A stretch of DNA of 64,000 nucleotides from JBBQVZ01 sp963695975 (GCA_963695975.1 CAVOIB010000002.1:496001-560000), one strand, 5' to 3'; positions 15,861-24,630 are shown, numbered from the stretch's first letter. Numbers and translations: made by a program. Notes: a model not told the origin generated them from the sequence alone.

Positions 15861-17630
15861 TCAGACGTAGCGGGCGAAGAAGTCGAGGATCAGCTGCATG
15901 TGATGCACGTGCTCGTCCGTCCGCGACGCGTGATGCCCTTCCGGGTACAGATGCATTTCAACCGGGATACCCCGAGCGCTGAGCGCGTCCACCCAAGGTG
16001 TGATCCCCTCGATCGGACACCGAGGGTCCTGCTCTCCGGCGATCACGAGAACAGGAGCCTGCGCGCGATCGACGTAGGTCATCGGGTTGCGTTCTGCCCA
16101 GAGCTCGGGCAGTTCGTCCGGTGATCCACCGTACAGGGCGAGGTCCCATTCCCGGATGCTCGGCATGCACGCGTAGTGGGCTGCCACGAAATCGCCCGAA
16201 GGGATGCCGGCGAAGACCGCGCGCCAACGCTCAGGGTGGAGCCCCTCGCACAGACATGCGAGACACCCTCCCCACGACCACCCCGAGAACGCCACCCTCG
16301 CCGGATCGGCTATCCCTTCGGCGATCACCCCATCGAGGCACGTGATGACGTCCTCCGTCTCAGGGAACCACGGGTTCCCGATGAGCGCACGCCGGAAGGC
16401 GATGCCATAGCCGGTGGATCCTCGGTAGTTCGGGACGACCACCGCGTAGCCAGCGTCGGCGAAGGCGAGCGTCTCAGGGTCGAAGGCGCCCCGCTCATGC
16501 CACGCGGGACCGCCGTGCACGACCATCACCGTCGGCCAAGGCCCCTCGCCCCCGGGAGTGACGACGAACGCCTGGACACGTTGGCCCTGCGGATCCTCGA
16601 ACCACAACGAGCGATACGGTCGGCCCGAAGGCACGGGCTCGCCGGCGGGGGCCAGAACCTCTCCCCCCTCGCCGTCCACGACGCGTGGGACCCGCGAGCT
16701 GTCACTGCTCAAGATCCAGACGGCTCCATCGGGGCGGGCCGCAGCGTCCAAGATCTCTCCCGCTACCTCGCTCACCAGGGTCGCATCCCCCGATCCCGGA
16801 TCGATCCTGACGAGTTGATCGATCCCCTCATGTTCGTGCCGCGCCAGGATCGCGGAACCGTCCGGCCACCATCCGACTGGGATGACCGCGCCCGGCAGAT
16901 CGACGGTGAGATCGCGTCGTTCTCGGAGCCTTTCCCAGATCGCAGGTCGCTCGAACGCGCCGAGCTCCGACGTGAACAGGAGGCGCTGGTCGCCCTGAAC
17001 CGGACTCCAGGCGACGGGGTTCAGGTTCGATCCGGGGTCCCAGACTTCGTCAACGAGATCGGCGCGATGGTCAAGGATCCGGAGCCCGTTGTGGACGGCA
17101 TCACCCCGCTCGCCATGCTGGATGCAGACCAGACGACCGTCGGCCGAGAGCCCTCCGCTCCCGGGAGGATCTTCACGCCCGACACCGAGAGGACGTCTGC
17201 TCGAGAACAGGAGGAACGGAGCCTCATCGGGCCTGCTCAGGTAGGCACGGTACTCCTCGCCCACGACCACCCCGAAGGCGATCGCTCCGTCGGCGAACGA
17301 GATCCCGGCCGCCCATCCGTCGGGGGCTCCGGGTAGCAGAGGCTCGGGCTCCTCGCCAGGAGTCACGGCCATCCAACGTCCTTGTTCGTCGCCGATGTCG
17401 TCGCGCCACCACACGATCCGTCCGTCGGGGGCGACGAGGACCTGCTCGACCCCGATCGGTTCGTTCGACAAGCGCATCCGCTCGCCCGTTCCTCGGTCCA
17501 CCACCCACGCTTGCCAGCTACCGGTCTCGTTAGAGATGAAGGCCAGCCGGTCGGGGAGCCGGGAGCACCACGCGGGGAAGCCGATCTGGGGTGCGGTGAA
17601 TCGCCGTTGCCATGCCAGGGTCTCGGTCAC
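15861..17630 (-). CDS. S9 family prolyl oligopeptidase-like serine peptidase (first)
   Basis: 589 aa. The N-terminal part (to about residue 330) has repeated WD/beta-propeller-like segments such as TGSWQAWVVDRGTGERMRL. The C-terminal alpha/beta-hydrolase domain has nucleophile motif GWSWGG, Asp in AGEQDPRCP and His in YPEGHHASRT, the order expected of S9 peptidases. No signal peptide is seen, so it is likely cytosolic and acts on short peptides. GTG 17630 is chosen because a GACAAT -10 box sits exactly 7 nt upstream. The frame extends further, but over groEL control DNA. It is divergent from groEL. Confidence 0.9.
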   Translation of the reverse strand: MTETLAWQRRFTAPQIGFPAWCSRLPDRLAFISNETGSWQAWVVDRGTGERMRLSNEPIGVEQVLVAPDGRIVWWRDDIGDEQGRWMAVTPGEEPEPLLPGAPDGWAAGISFADGAIAFGVVVGEEYRAYLSRPDEAPFLLFSSRRPLGVGREDPPGSGGLSADGRLVCIQHGERGDAVHNGLRILDHRADLVDEVWDPGSNLNPVAWSPVQGDQRLLFTSELGAFERPAIWERLRERRDLTVDLPGAVIPVGWWPDGSAILARHEHEGIDQLVRIDPGSGDATLVSEVAGEILDAAARPDGAVWILSSDSSRVPRVVDGEGGEVLAPAGEPVPSGRPYRSLWFEDPQGQRVQAFVVTPGGEGPWPTVMVVHGGPAWHERGAFDPETLAFADAGYAVVVPNYRGSTGYGIAFRRALIGNPWFPETEDVITCLDGVIAEGIADPARVAFSGWSWGGCLACLCEGLHPERWRAVFAGIPSGDFVAAHYACMPSIREWDLALYGGSPDELPELWAERNPMTYVDRAQAPVLVIAGEQDPRCPIEGITPWVDALSARGIPVEMHLYPEGHHASRTDEHVHHMQLILDFFARYV

Positions 17631-17637
17631 GCAGGGG

Positions 17638-17669
17638 ATTGTCACACACCCCCCGGATGACGCTACAAT
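17638..17669. promoter_or_regulatory. Overlapping divergent promoters for groEL and S9 peptidase
   Basis: Plus strand: TTGTCA (17639-17644), 19 nt, TACAAT (17664-17669), driving groEL. Minus strand: TTGTAG (complement of 17663-17668), 19 nt, GACAAT (complement of 17638-17643), driving the peptidase from a leaderless GTG. Each -35 box overlaps the opposite strand's -10 box. Confidence 0.55.
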
Positions 17670-17671
17670 CG

Positions 17672-17698
17672 TTAGCACTCGGCAGGTCCGAGTGCTAG
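17672..17698. promoter_or_regulatory. CIRCE operator (HrcA binding site)
   Basis: TTAGCACTC, 9 nt, GAGTGCTAG: matches the CIRCE inverted repeat at 17 of 18 arm positions. It lies just after the groEL -10 box, where HrcA binding blocks transcription until heat shock. Its position downstream of both promoters' shared core means it could also affect the divergent peptidase. Confidence 0.93.
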
Positions 17699-17745
17699 CA
17701 GTCGGTACCACAGGGTGAGAAACCGGATCTCAGGAGGAGGCAAGG

Positions 17746-19368
17746 ATGGCTGCGAAGATCATCTCGTTCGACGAGGAGGCTCGTCGGGCCCTCGAGCGCG
17801 GCATGGACCAACTGGCCAACGCCGTCAAGATCACGCTCGGCCCGAAGGGCCGCAACGTGGTTCTCGAGAAGAAGTGGGGGGCCCCGACCATCACGAACGA
17901 CGGCGTCTCGATCGCCAAGGAGATCGAGCTCGACGACCCGCTCGAGAAGGTCGGCGCCGAGCTCGTCAAGGAAGTCGCGAAGAAGACGGACGACGTCGCC
18001 GGCGACGGGACCACCACCGCCACGGTGCTCGCCCAGGCGATCGTGAAGGAAGGCCTGCGCAACGTTGCGGCCGGTGCCAACCCGATGTCGCTGAAGCGTG
18101 GCATCGAGCGGGCGGTCGAGTTGGCCGTCGAGGCGATCCGCAACCAGTCGAAGGAAGTGGATTCCAAGGAGCAGATCGCCGACGTCGGCGCCATCTCGGC
18201 GGCCGATCCGGAGATCGGCAAAGTCATCGCCGAGGCCGTGGACAAGGTCGGTAAGGACGGCGTGATCACCGTCGAGGAGTCCAACACGTTCGGCATGGAG
18301 CTCGAGTTCGTCGAGGGGATGCGGTTCGACAAGGGCCACATCTCGCCGTACTTCGTGACCGACCCCGAGCGTATGGAAGCGGTTCTGGAGGAGCCCTACG
18401 TGCTGATCGCGAACAGCAAGATCAGCGCCGTGAAGGACCTGCTGCCGGTGCTCGAGAAGGTCATGCAGACCGGCAAGCCGGTGCTCGTGCTCGCCGAGGA
18501 CGTCGAGGGCGAGGCCCTCGCGACGCTCGTCGTCAACAAGATCCGCGGTACGTTCCGCTCCGTCGCGGTGAAAGCTCCGGGGTTCGGCGACCGCCGCAAG
18601 GCGATGCTGCAAGACATCGCGATCCTCACGGGTGGTCAGGTGATATCCGAGGAGGTTGGTCTCAAGCTCGAGAGCGCGACGCTCGACCTGCTCGGCTCCG
18701 CGCGGAAGGTGGTCGTCACGAAGGACGAGACCACGATCGTGCAGGGCGGCGGCAAGGACGCCGACATCCAGGGACGGATCAACCAGATCAAGAGCGAGAT
18801 CGAGAAGACCGACTCCGACTACGACCGGGAGAAGCTGCAGGAGCGTCTCGCCAAGCTCTCTGGCGGCGTGGCGGTGATCAAGGTCGGCGCGGCCACCGAG
18901 GTCGAGCTCAAGGAGAAGAAGCACCGGATCGAGGACGCCGTCCAGTCCACCAAGGCGGCCGTCGAGGAGGGCATCGTCCCCGGAGGGGGTGTGGCGCTCC
19001 TCAACGCGCAGTCGGCACTCGACAAGGTTGACCTCGACGGTGACGAGCTCACCGGCGCGTCGATCGTCCGCCGTGCGCTCGAGGAGCCGATCAAGCAGAT
19101 CGCGGCGAACGCCGGGCTCGAGGGCGGCGTCGTCGTCGAGAAGGTTCGCGCGCTCGACGCCGGCTACGGTTTGAACGCTGCGACCGGTGAGTACGGCGAC
19201 ATGCTGAAGTTCGGCGTGATCGACCCGACCAAGGTCACTCGTTCCGCGCTCCAGAACGCGGCGAGCATCGGCGCGCTGTTCCTGACGACGGAGGCCGTGG
19301 TGGCCGATAAGCCGGAGAAGGTGTCGGCTGCGCCGGCGATGCCGGGTGGCGGAGACATGGACTTCTGA
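17746..19368 (+). CDS. groEL: Chaperonin GroEL
   Basis: 540 aa, full-length Hsp60. ATP-binding loop VAGDGTTTATVLAQAI, the central hinge and apical regions, and EGIVPGGGVALLNA are all canonical, with a Gly/Met C-terminal tail (PGGGDMDF). It folds client proteins together with GroES in the cytoplasm. GGAGGAGG precedes the ATG. groES is not adjacent; the only GroES-family gene in the window is the divergent protein at 30040-30438. Heat-shock control by HrcA is indicated by the CIRCE element upstream, and a strong hairpin follows the gene. Confidence 0.98.
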   Translation: MAAKIISFDEEARRALERGMDQLANAVKITLGPKGRNVVLEKKWGAPTITNDGVSIAKEIELDDPLEKVGAELVKEVAKKTDDVAGDGTTTATVLAQAIVKEGLRNVAAGANPMSLKRGIERAVELAVEAIRNQSKEVDSKEQIADVGAISAADPEIGKVIAEAVDKVGKDGVITVEESNTFGMELEFVEGMRFDKGHISPYFVTDPERMEAVLEEPYVLIANSKISAVKDLLPVLEKVMQTGKPVLVLAEDVEGEALATLVVNKIRGTFRSVAVKAPGFGDRRKAMLQDIAILTGGQVISEEVGLKLESATLDLLGSARKVVVTKDETTIVQGGGKDADIQGRINQIKSEIEKTDSDYDREKLQERLAKLSGGVAVIKVGAATEVELKEKKHRIEDAVQSTKAAVEEGIVPGGGVALLNAQSALDKVDLDGDELTGASIVRRALEEPIKQIAANAGLEGGVVVEKVRALDAGYGLNAATGEYGDMLKFGVIDPTKVTRSALQNAASIGALFLTTEAVVADKPEKVSAAPAMPGGGDMDF

Positions 19369-19390
19369 TCCCAGGTCCATCGGAATCTCG

Positions 19391-19415
19391 AACGGGGGCC
19401 CGCAGGGCCCCCGTT
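19391..19415 (+). terminator. groEL terminator
   Basis: AACGGGGGCCC, loop GCA, GGGCCCCCGTT: a perfect 11-bp hairpin 22 nt after the groEL stop, without a clear T-tract. Confidence 0.75.
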
Positions 19416-19487
19416 CAGCGTAGGAACGGCGTTTGACGTCTCCGGTGTCACGGCTGAGGATGCCAGCCACACCATCGTGGGGGGACG

Positions 19488-21131
19488 TTGACCGAGCTCT
19501 CGAGGTCTCTTCAGATCTTCCGGTCGGCGATGCGCAACGGTTCGCTCCGGCGCGTCCTCGTGGCGTTCTTCCTGTTCACCGCCCAGGAGTACGCCGTATG
19601 GATCGCGGTGATCGTGTACGCGTTCGAACGCGGCGGCGCGCCGGCGGCCGGGGCCGCCGTAGTGGCCCAGCTGCTTCCGGCAGCGTTGGTCGCACCGTTC
19701 ACGTCGACCCTCGGCGATCGTCTCAGACGTGATCGCGCGCTGACGCTCGGATATGCGATCCAGGCCTGTACTTGCTCCCTCTTGGCGCTCGCTCTTTGGA
19801 GAGCTCCGCCGCTCCTCGCTTACGTGACGGCCGCCGTGGCCAACTGCGCCATCACGTTCACACGGCCGACCCACAACGCGATCCTGGCCGATCTCGCGGA
19901 TACGCCGGAAGAGCTCACCGCCGCGAACGCCGCGACGAGCATGGTGGAAGGGCTCGGCACGTTCGTCGGTCCGGCGCTGAACGCGATCCTCATCGTCTCG
20001 TTCGGAGCGGCGGGGGTGGTCGGCGTGATGGTGTTCGCGATGATCGCTGCAGCCTGGCTCTCCCTCGGCTTGCGGCTGCACCGAGATACCCACCAGATGG
20101 TCGGCCCCGAGCCCAGATCTTTCGTGGATGACGCCGTCGGAGGGATCCGAGAGCTCCGGTCAGAGCCGGGAGCCCCTCTGCTCCTGTTCGTCGGTGGCAG
20201 TCAGTTCTTCTTGATCGGGTTGCTGGATGTCTTCTACGCGCTCCTCGCGATCGAGGTCCTGGCGGTGGGGAGTTCTGGGGCAGGGGCGCTCGCGGCGGGC
20301 TACGGGCTCGGTGGCTTGGTCGGCGCGACGGTCGCGGTCGCTCTGGCCGGACGACGCCGCTTGTCGGTGGCGATGGTCGGCGGGCTCCTCGCCTGCGGTG
20401 TGACCCTCGCCATGGTCGGACTCGCCGGCAGCATCGCGGGCGCCCTGGTGTTGCTCGCCGCGTGCGGCGCGGCCAGATCGTTCTTCGACGTCGCGGCCCG
20501 AACGCTACTGCAACGCGCGGTGCGGGAAGATGTGCTGGCGCGGGTCTTCGGTCTGGAGGAAGCGCTCCAGATGGGTGGGCTCGCGGTCGGCTCGGCCGCG
20601 GCGCCGCTCCTGGTCTCGACGTTCGGGCCTCGAGGGGCGTTCGTGGCGTCGGGTGCGACCCTCGCCGCGATCGCCATCGGTACGTCGCCCCGGCTGCGCC
20701 AAGTTGACGCGCGGTCCCACGTGCCCGGTCCTGAGCTCGGGCTGCTCCGGAACATCCCGATCTTCGCGCCGCTCGCGGAGCACGTCGCCGAACGGCTCTC
20801 CTGGGACCTCGTTCCGCTGGACGTGGCCGCCGGAACCATCGTGATCCGGGAGGGAGATGATGGAGACCGCTTCTACGTGATCGCCGACGGCGAAGCCGAG
20901 GTGATCACGGCGGGCCGAGCCGTCGCGCGGCTGGGACCCGGTAGCTACTTCGGCGAGATCGCCCTGCTTCGCGATGTTCCCCGGACGGCGACGGTGAAGG
21001 CCGCGACGGACTGCCGGCTGCTCTCGCTTGAGCGGGACGTGTTCCTGTCCGCGCTGACCGGTTCCTCCCGGAGCCTGGAGACCGCCGACCGGGAGATCGA
21101 TCGGCGCCTGGACGATCTTGAGGATCGGTAG
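19488..21131 (+). CDS. MFS transporter fused to a cyclic-nucleotide-binding domain
   Basis: 547 aa. About residues 15-400 form a 12-helix MFS-like domain with a GDRLRRDRAL loop after the second helix and TRPTHNAILADL mid-domain. About residues 420-535 form a cNMP-binding beta-roll starting LRNIPIFAPLAEHVAERL, with a phosphate-binding cassette FGEIALLRDVPRTATV retaining the Gly-Glu and Arg that contact the nucleotide. The TTG start follows GGGGGACG; no better start exists. The transported substrate is unknown. The fusion suggests transport, or association with another protein, gated by cAMP or cGMP. A strong terminator follows. Confidence 0.85.
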   Translation: MTELSRSLQIFRSAMRNGSLRRVLVAFFLFTAQEYAVWIAVIVYAFERGGAPAAGAAVVAQLLPAALVAPFTSTLGDRLRRDRALTLGYAIQACTCSLLALALWRAPPLLAYVTAAVANCAITFTRPTHNAILADLADTPEELTAANAATSMVEGLGTFVGPALNAILIVSFGAAGVVGVMVFAMIAAAWLSLGLRLHRDTHQMVGPEPRSFVDDAVGGIRELRSEPGAPLLLFVGGSQFFLIGLLDVFYALLAIEVLAVGSSGAGALAAGYGLGGLVGATVAVALAGRRRLSVAMVGGLLACGVTLAMVGLAGSIAGALVLLAACGAARSFFDVAARTLLQRAVREDVLARVFGLEEALQMGGLAVGSAAAPLLVSTFGPRGAFVASGATLAAIAIGTSPRLRQVDARSHVPGPELGLLRNIPIFAPLAEHVAERLSWDLVPLDVAAGTIVIREGDDGDRFYVIADGEAEVITAGRAVARLGPGSYFGEIALLRDVPRTATVKAATDCRLLSLERDVFLSALTGSSRSLETADREIDRRLDDLEDR

Positions 21132-21222
21132 CGTCACAAGATCGCAACACCCCAACCTGATCGATCTCAGAACCGTCGACCCCGGGTCGGCGAACAACGG
21201 GTTGGAGCCCCTCTCTCCAAGA

Positions 21223-21255
21223 GGAACGACCCGGATCCCCCATCCGGGTCGTTCC
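21223..21255 (+). terminator. Strong hairpin after the MFS-cNMP gene
   Basis: GGAACGACCCGGAT, loop CCCCC, ATCCGGGTCGTTCC: a perfect 14-bp stem, the longest perfect hairpin noticed in the window. It separates the MFS gene from larE. Confidence 0.75.
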
Positions 21256-21287
21256 CGTTCCCGAGCTCCCGCTGCGGGGCCGCGTGG

Positions 21288-21293
21288 GACAAT
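21288..21293 (+). promoter_or_regulatory. -10 box GACAAT for leaderless larE
   Basis: GACAAT ends 7 nt before ATG 21301; no ribosome-binding site is present between box and start. Confidence 0.5.
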
Positions 21294-21300
21294 CGCGCGG

Positions 21301-22113
21301 ATGGCGACCGAGACGGCGCGCAAGCTCGACCGGCTCCACGAAGTGATGCGTGCGACCGAGGGAGCGGTCGTCGCCTACTCCGGCGGCATCGATTCCACGC
21401 TCGTCGCCGCGGTGGCCGCGCAGACGTTGGGCGACCGGGCGCTCGCCATCACCGCGATATCCCCGTCGCTGCCTCCCGGCGAAGTGGTCGAGGCGGCGCG
21501 GGTCGCGCGCCAGCTGGGTATCCGGCATCGAACCGTTCGCACGCACGAGACCGAGCGGCCTGCCTATCTGGCGAATGGGCACGATCGCTGCTACCACTGC
21601 AAGACCGAGCTGTACGACGTCCTCGCTCGCATCACCGAGGAAGACGAGCTCGGGGTCGTGGTCTCCGGAGCGAACCTCGACGATCTCGGAGACTTCCGTC
21701 CGGGGCTCGTCGCGGCCTCCGAGCACGGCGTCCGCCATCCACTCGTGGAGGTGGAGATGACGAAACCGGAGGTGCGCGAGGCAGCGGCTGAGCTGGCGAT
21801 CCCCACGTGGGACAAGCCGGCGTCGGCGTGCCTCGCCTCGAGGATCCCGTTCGGGGTGACGATCACGGTGGAAGAGCTGTCGAAGGTGGGGCGCGCCGAG
21901 CGCGTCCTGAAGGATCTAGGGTTCCGGCAATGCCGGGTGCGGGTGCATGGCGATGTTGCTCGCATCGAGGTCGAGGCGGACGACGTCGCCCGGCTCGTGG
22001 AACCCGAGGCGCGGCGCCGGGTGGTCGACGAGCTCCGAGCCCTCGGCTATCGGTTCGTCGCGGTCGACCTCGAAGGGTTCAGATCGGGGAGTCTCAACCC
22101 GGAGCAGCCGTAA
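21301..22113 (+). CDS. larE: LarE family ATP-dependent sacrificial sulfur transferase
   Basis: 270 aa. LarE adenylates a pyridinium dicarboxylate and donates the sulfur of its own cysteine when building the nickel-pincer cofactor. PP-loop SGGIDS (27-32), CYHC (97-100), and C177 in PASACLASRIPFG at the position of the sacrificial Cys are all present. larB and larC are not in the window, and neither is lactate racemase, so LarE here may have another acceptor or its partners lie elsewhere. Its stop is 4 nt before the thioesterase ATG. Confidence 0.9.
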   Translation: MATETARKLDRLHEVMRATEGAVVAYSGGIDSTLVAAVAAQTLGDRALAITAISPSLPPGEVVEAARVARQLGIRHRTVRTHETERPAYLANGHDRCYHCKTELYDVLARITEEDELGVVVSGANLDDLGDFRPGLVAASEHGVRHPLVEVEMTKPEVREAAAELAIPTWDKPASACLASRIPFGVTITVEELSKVGRAERVLKDLGFRQCRVRVHGDVARIEVEADDVARLVEPEARRRVVDELRALGYRFVAVDLEGFRSGSLNPEQP

Positions 22114-22117
22114 GCGG

Positions 22118-22528
22118 ATGCACGAGACCTCTATCCGGATCCGCTGGCGCGACATGGACGCCTACGGGCATGTGAACAACGCCGTGTATCTCACGTATCT
22201 CGAGGAGTGCCGGGATGCGTGGGCTCAAGCCCTCCTGGGCTCGAAGGAGGCGAGCTGGGACTTCGTGCTGGCACATATCGCGATCGACTATCGGCGGCAA
22301 CTGACGCAGGCCGACGAGCAGATCGTCGTGCGTTGCCGGCTCGCCTCGTTCGGGCGGTCGAGCATCCGCACGCGCGAGGAGATCAGGCTGCCGGATGGAT
22401 CTGTTGCGGCCGAGGCGCAGGCTGTGGTCGTGCCGCGCGATCCCGCGACGGACAGGTCCCGTCCGTTCACTGACGCGGAACGCGCGAGACTGCAGACAGA
22501 GCTCGATCGGGATGCGGAGACGGGCTAG
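22118..22528 (+). CDS. Acyl-CoA thioesterase, 4HBT hot-dog family
   Basis: 136 aa. The N-terminal RWRDMDAYGHVNNAVYLTYLEE segment, with the catalytic Asp in the loop before the long helix, is diagnostic of YbgC/FadM-type thioesterases that hydrolyse acyl-CoA. Chain-length preference cannot be read. It is 4 nt downstream of larE and likely cotranscribed; no functional link is evident. Its stop shares CTAG with the convergent NlpC/P60 gene. Confidence 0.9.
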   Translation: MHETSIRIRWRDMDAYGHVNNAVYLTYLEECRDAWAQALLGSKEASWDFVLAHIAIDYRRQLTQADEQIVVRCRLASFGRSSIRTREEIRLPDGSVAAEAQAVVVPRDPATDRSRPFTDAERARLQTELDRDAETG

Positions 22529-23811
22529 TCCGGAAGGATGCGCCGACCGTGGACGAAGTGTTCTCGGTACCAGCCGTCGGCGACCCACATGATCGTGACG
22601 CCGCCGGGCGTGCTTGACGAGTCGAGCGCCCAGCCGTTCCCGATGAACGTATCGACATGGTCGACGCGTCCGTCGCCGTCACCGTCGTAGAACATCACGT
22701 CGCCCGGCAGGAGCTCGTCGTACTTGAGGTCCCCTACCGAGGCCATGTCGGCGGAGGAGCGCTGGGGGAGATCCCAACCCGCGTATGGCCGTGGCGGCGA
22801 GATGTTCCAGTGCCCCCCGTCGTTCGAGCGGACGAGCCACCACGTGAGCCCGGAGCAGTCGAACCCGGGAACCGGCTGACCGCCGAGCCCGGACGGTTCC
22901 GGCGTGGACAGGCCCCACTCGCCTCCCCACACGTAGGGATAGCCAACGAAGCCGACCCCCCACTGCACGAGTTGGAACTGGTCCGGCGTGAGCGATGGGA
23001 GCTCGATCGCCTCGTACTGTGTGAGGAGCTCCGGGACGCTCCACGACGGTTGGGTCGCGGCGTGGAACAACGAGTACGCCACCTGCGCGCGGGTGAGCGG
23101 TGTGCGGGGGCCGACGTCGGAGGATTCGTCGCTGCTGTTGTACCGGAGGCCGAGCCGCATGCCGAGCAACAGCGCGCCGAAGTTCGCCGGCAACTGGAAC
23201 GTGGCTCCGTCGGCGGTGTGCAGGTGATTCAGGGCCTTCGCCGCCGGTCCCAATCCGAGGGCCAGCACGAGCACGCGGTGGACCATCGTCGTCGTGACCG
23301 GCTTGTCCGGTCCGAACGTTCCCGCAGCTGTCTTCTTCATCCAGTGGAGCTTCACCGCGATGTTCACGTAGGGGTAGAAGATGTCGCTCGGATCGAGGTC
23401 GCCGAACGTGATCGCGGGGTCGACGAGCTCGGCCGGCGCGAGCGCTTGTACGACCGCTCGCGCGAAATACTTGCGGGTCTCGATCGTTGCCGGTTGGAAG
23501 GCATACGTGCCATCGGGGTTCGCGACGAAATCGCGCATCCAGCCGTTCGTTCCGCCGACATAGTTGATCGCGGTCTTCGCCCACTTGTAGGTCGTGTCGA
23601 CGTCGGACCACACGATCTCATCCCGGCGCGTGTCCGTGGTGCCCGGAACGCGGATCGGCAGCCTCGGGAGGCCGGTCCCGGCATCGCCGGAGGCGAGGTG
23701 GAAGGTGGGGGAGGCGTGCGCGGGCTGGGCGAGGAGCAGCGATGCACCGCTCGTGATGACGATCACGAGCGTGGCGAGCCGACGTCGGAGCTGGCGTCCC
23801 CCCTGGGCCAT
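22525..23811 (-). CDS. Secreted SLH and NlpC/P60 cell-wall hydrolase
   Basis: 428 aa. A signal peptide covers about residues 1-33 (ATLVIVITSGASLLLAQPAHA). Two or three SLH-like repeats (about 60-250; FGDLDPSDIFYPYVNIAVKLHWM is one) should anchor the protein to the wall. A C-terminal NlpC/P60 domain follows, with nucleophile Cys in GFDCSGLTWW and His in RVDHVDTFIGNG. It is likely a gamma-D-glutamyl or related peptidoglycan endopeptidase. No metal site is expected. It is convergent with the thioesterase and divergent from the small protein at 23880. Confidence 0.88.
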   Translation of the reverse strand: MAQGGRQLRRRLATLVIVITSGASLLLAQPAHASPTFHLASGDAGTGLPRLPIRVPGTTDTRRDEIVWSDVDTTYKWAKTAINYVGGTNGWMRDFVANPDGTYAFQPATIETRKYFARAVVQALAPAELVDPAITFGDLDPSDIFYPYVNIAVKLHWMKKTAAGTFGPDKPVTTTMVHRVLVLALGLGPAAKALNHLHTADGATFQLPANFGALLLGMRLGLRYNSSDESSDVGPRTPLTRAQVAYSLFHAATQPSWSVPELLTQYEAIELPSLTPDQFQLVQWGVGFVGYPYVWGGEWGLSTPEPSGLGGQPVPGFDCSGLTWWLVRSNDGGHWNISPPRPYAGWDLPQRSSADMASVGDLKYDELLPGDVMFYDGDGDGRVDHVDTFIGNGWALDSSSTPGGVTIMWVADGWYREHFVHGRRILPD

Positions 23812-23867
23812 ATATGGTTCGTCGGCCCTGGCACTCCCAGGCTTGAGTCGGGAGGGCGGGCCGCGGG

Positions 23868-23873
23868 TAGGCT
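23868..23873 (+). promoter_or_regulatory. -10 box TAGGCT for leaderless small gene
   Basis: TAGGCT ends 6 nt before ATG 23880, consistent with leaderless transcription. Confidence 0.45.
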
Positions 23874-23879
23874 CGGGCG

Positions 23880-24089
23880 ATGCTGGGGGAGCAGGAGGCG
23901 ATCGTCTTGGATGTGCGCTCCTGGGACGTCCACGGGGTCGCCCACGTCGACGTGACGCTCACCTACCCGGACCGCTCTGTGGAGATCGCGCGGCTCGGCA
24001 CGGAGAGCATCCCCAAGGACCTTCGAGCAGGAGAACGGGTTCTCGTGGCGAAGGCGATGAACGTGGTGGTCGAGATACGCCGCGCGTGA
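23880..24089 (+). CDS. Conserved-looking hypothetical protein, 69 aa
   Basis: Not recognised. The sequence is a compact beta-rich chain (IVLDVRSWDVHG, HVDVTLTYPDRS) with a C-terminal GERVLVAKAMNVVVEIRR that resembles a small beta-barrel. No Cys, no transmembrane segment and no signal peptide. Its frame has high GC at third positions, and a -10 box lies in the leaderless position, which supports a real gene. It is convergent with the RHH-like gene and separated from it by only 4 nt. Confidence 0.65.
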   Translation: MLGEQEAIVLDVRSWDVHGVAHVDVTLTYPDRSVEIARLGTESIPKDLRAGERVLVAKAMNVVVEIRRA

Positions 24090-24093
24090 TGCG

Positions 24094-24621
24094 CTAGTCC
24101 TTCGGCCCCTCCGCGCGGACCTTCTCGACGGATCCCAACGCCTCGCGGAGATCCGCGAGCCAATCGTCCTGCCGCTCGGCGACGAGGCGAACGCACCAGG
24201 CCAGGGCGTGACTCCGGCTCCGGGCAACTCCGGCGTCAACCAGCGTGTCGAGCACGCGTCGCTCCGACATGCGGAGCCGTGTCATCGCGGGGACGGAGAG
24301 CGTGGTGAACGACACCTTCGTGTCGCCACACGTCGCTCCCCATGACACCTTGCGCCCGAAACGATGCTGTGCCTCTTCGGCGATCCGCATCCGCTGGGCG
24401 CGCGTGTCTTCGCGGAAGCCAACGATCCGGGCTCCCCGAGCCGCCGCCACCGCCTCCACAGACGCTTCTGCGGGGAGCTCAGGGTCCGAGAGCGAACCCA
24501 CGACCAGGATCTCGTCCCGATCGGTCAGCACATCGGGAGCGCCGGTGAACCATCCGTCCGGCACGCGCCCCGCGAACCAGCCGTGGATCTCTTCAGGTGA
24601 GGTGGTCCACTCGTTCGTCAT
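24094..24621 (-). CDS. Hypothetical protein with C-terminal ribbon-helix-helix-like segment
   Basis: 175 aa, an actinobacterial-type conserved hypothetical. The N-terminal part (about 1-90; WTTSPEEIHGWFAGRVPDGW) is unrecognised. The C-terminal part (about 110-155) reads as a short strand (TRLRMS), a helix (ERRVLDTLVDAG) and a second helix after RSRSHALAWCVRLV, the pattern of ribbon-helix-helix DNA-binding domains. Two direct ATTACA repeats at 8-bp spacing lie 10-23 nt upstream of its start, a plausible autoregulatory site. No toxin-like neighbour is obvious. The regulatory role is inference. Confidence 0.75.
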   Translation of the reverse strand: MTNEWTTSPEEIHGWFAGRVPDGWFTGAPDVLTDRDEILVVGSLSDPELPAEASVEAVAAARGARIVGFREDTRAQRMRIAEEAQHRFGRKVSWGATCGDTKVSFTTLSVPAMTRLRMSERRVLDTLVDAGVARSRSHALAWCVRLVAERQDDWLADLREALGSVEKVRAEGPKD

Positions 24622-24630
24622 GGAATGAAG

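Noticed and set aside
17695..19470. 591-codon open frame antisense to groEL
   Set aside because: The translation is Leu/Asp/Arg/His-rich with no domain and mirrors groEL codons; a typical GC-rich shadow.
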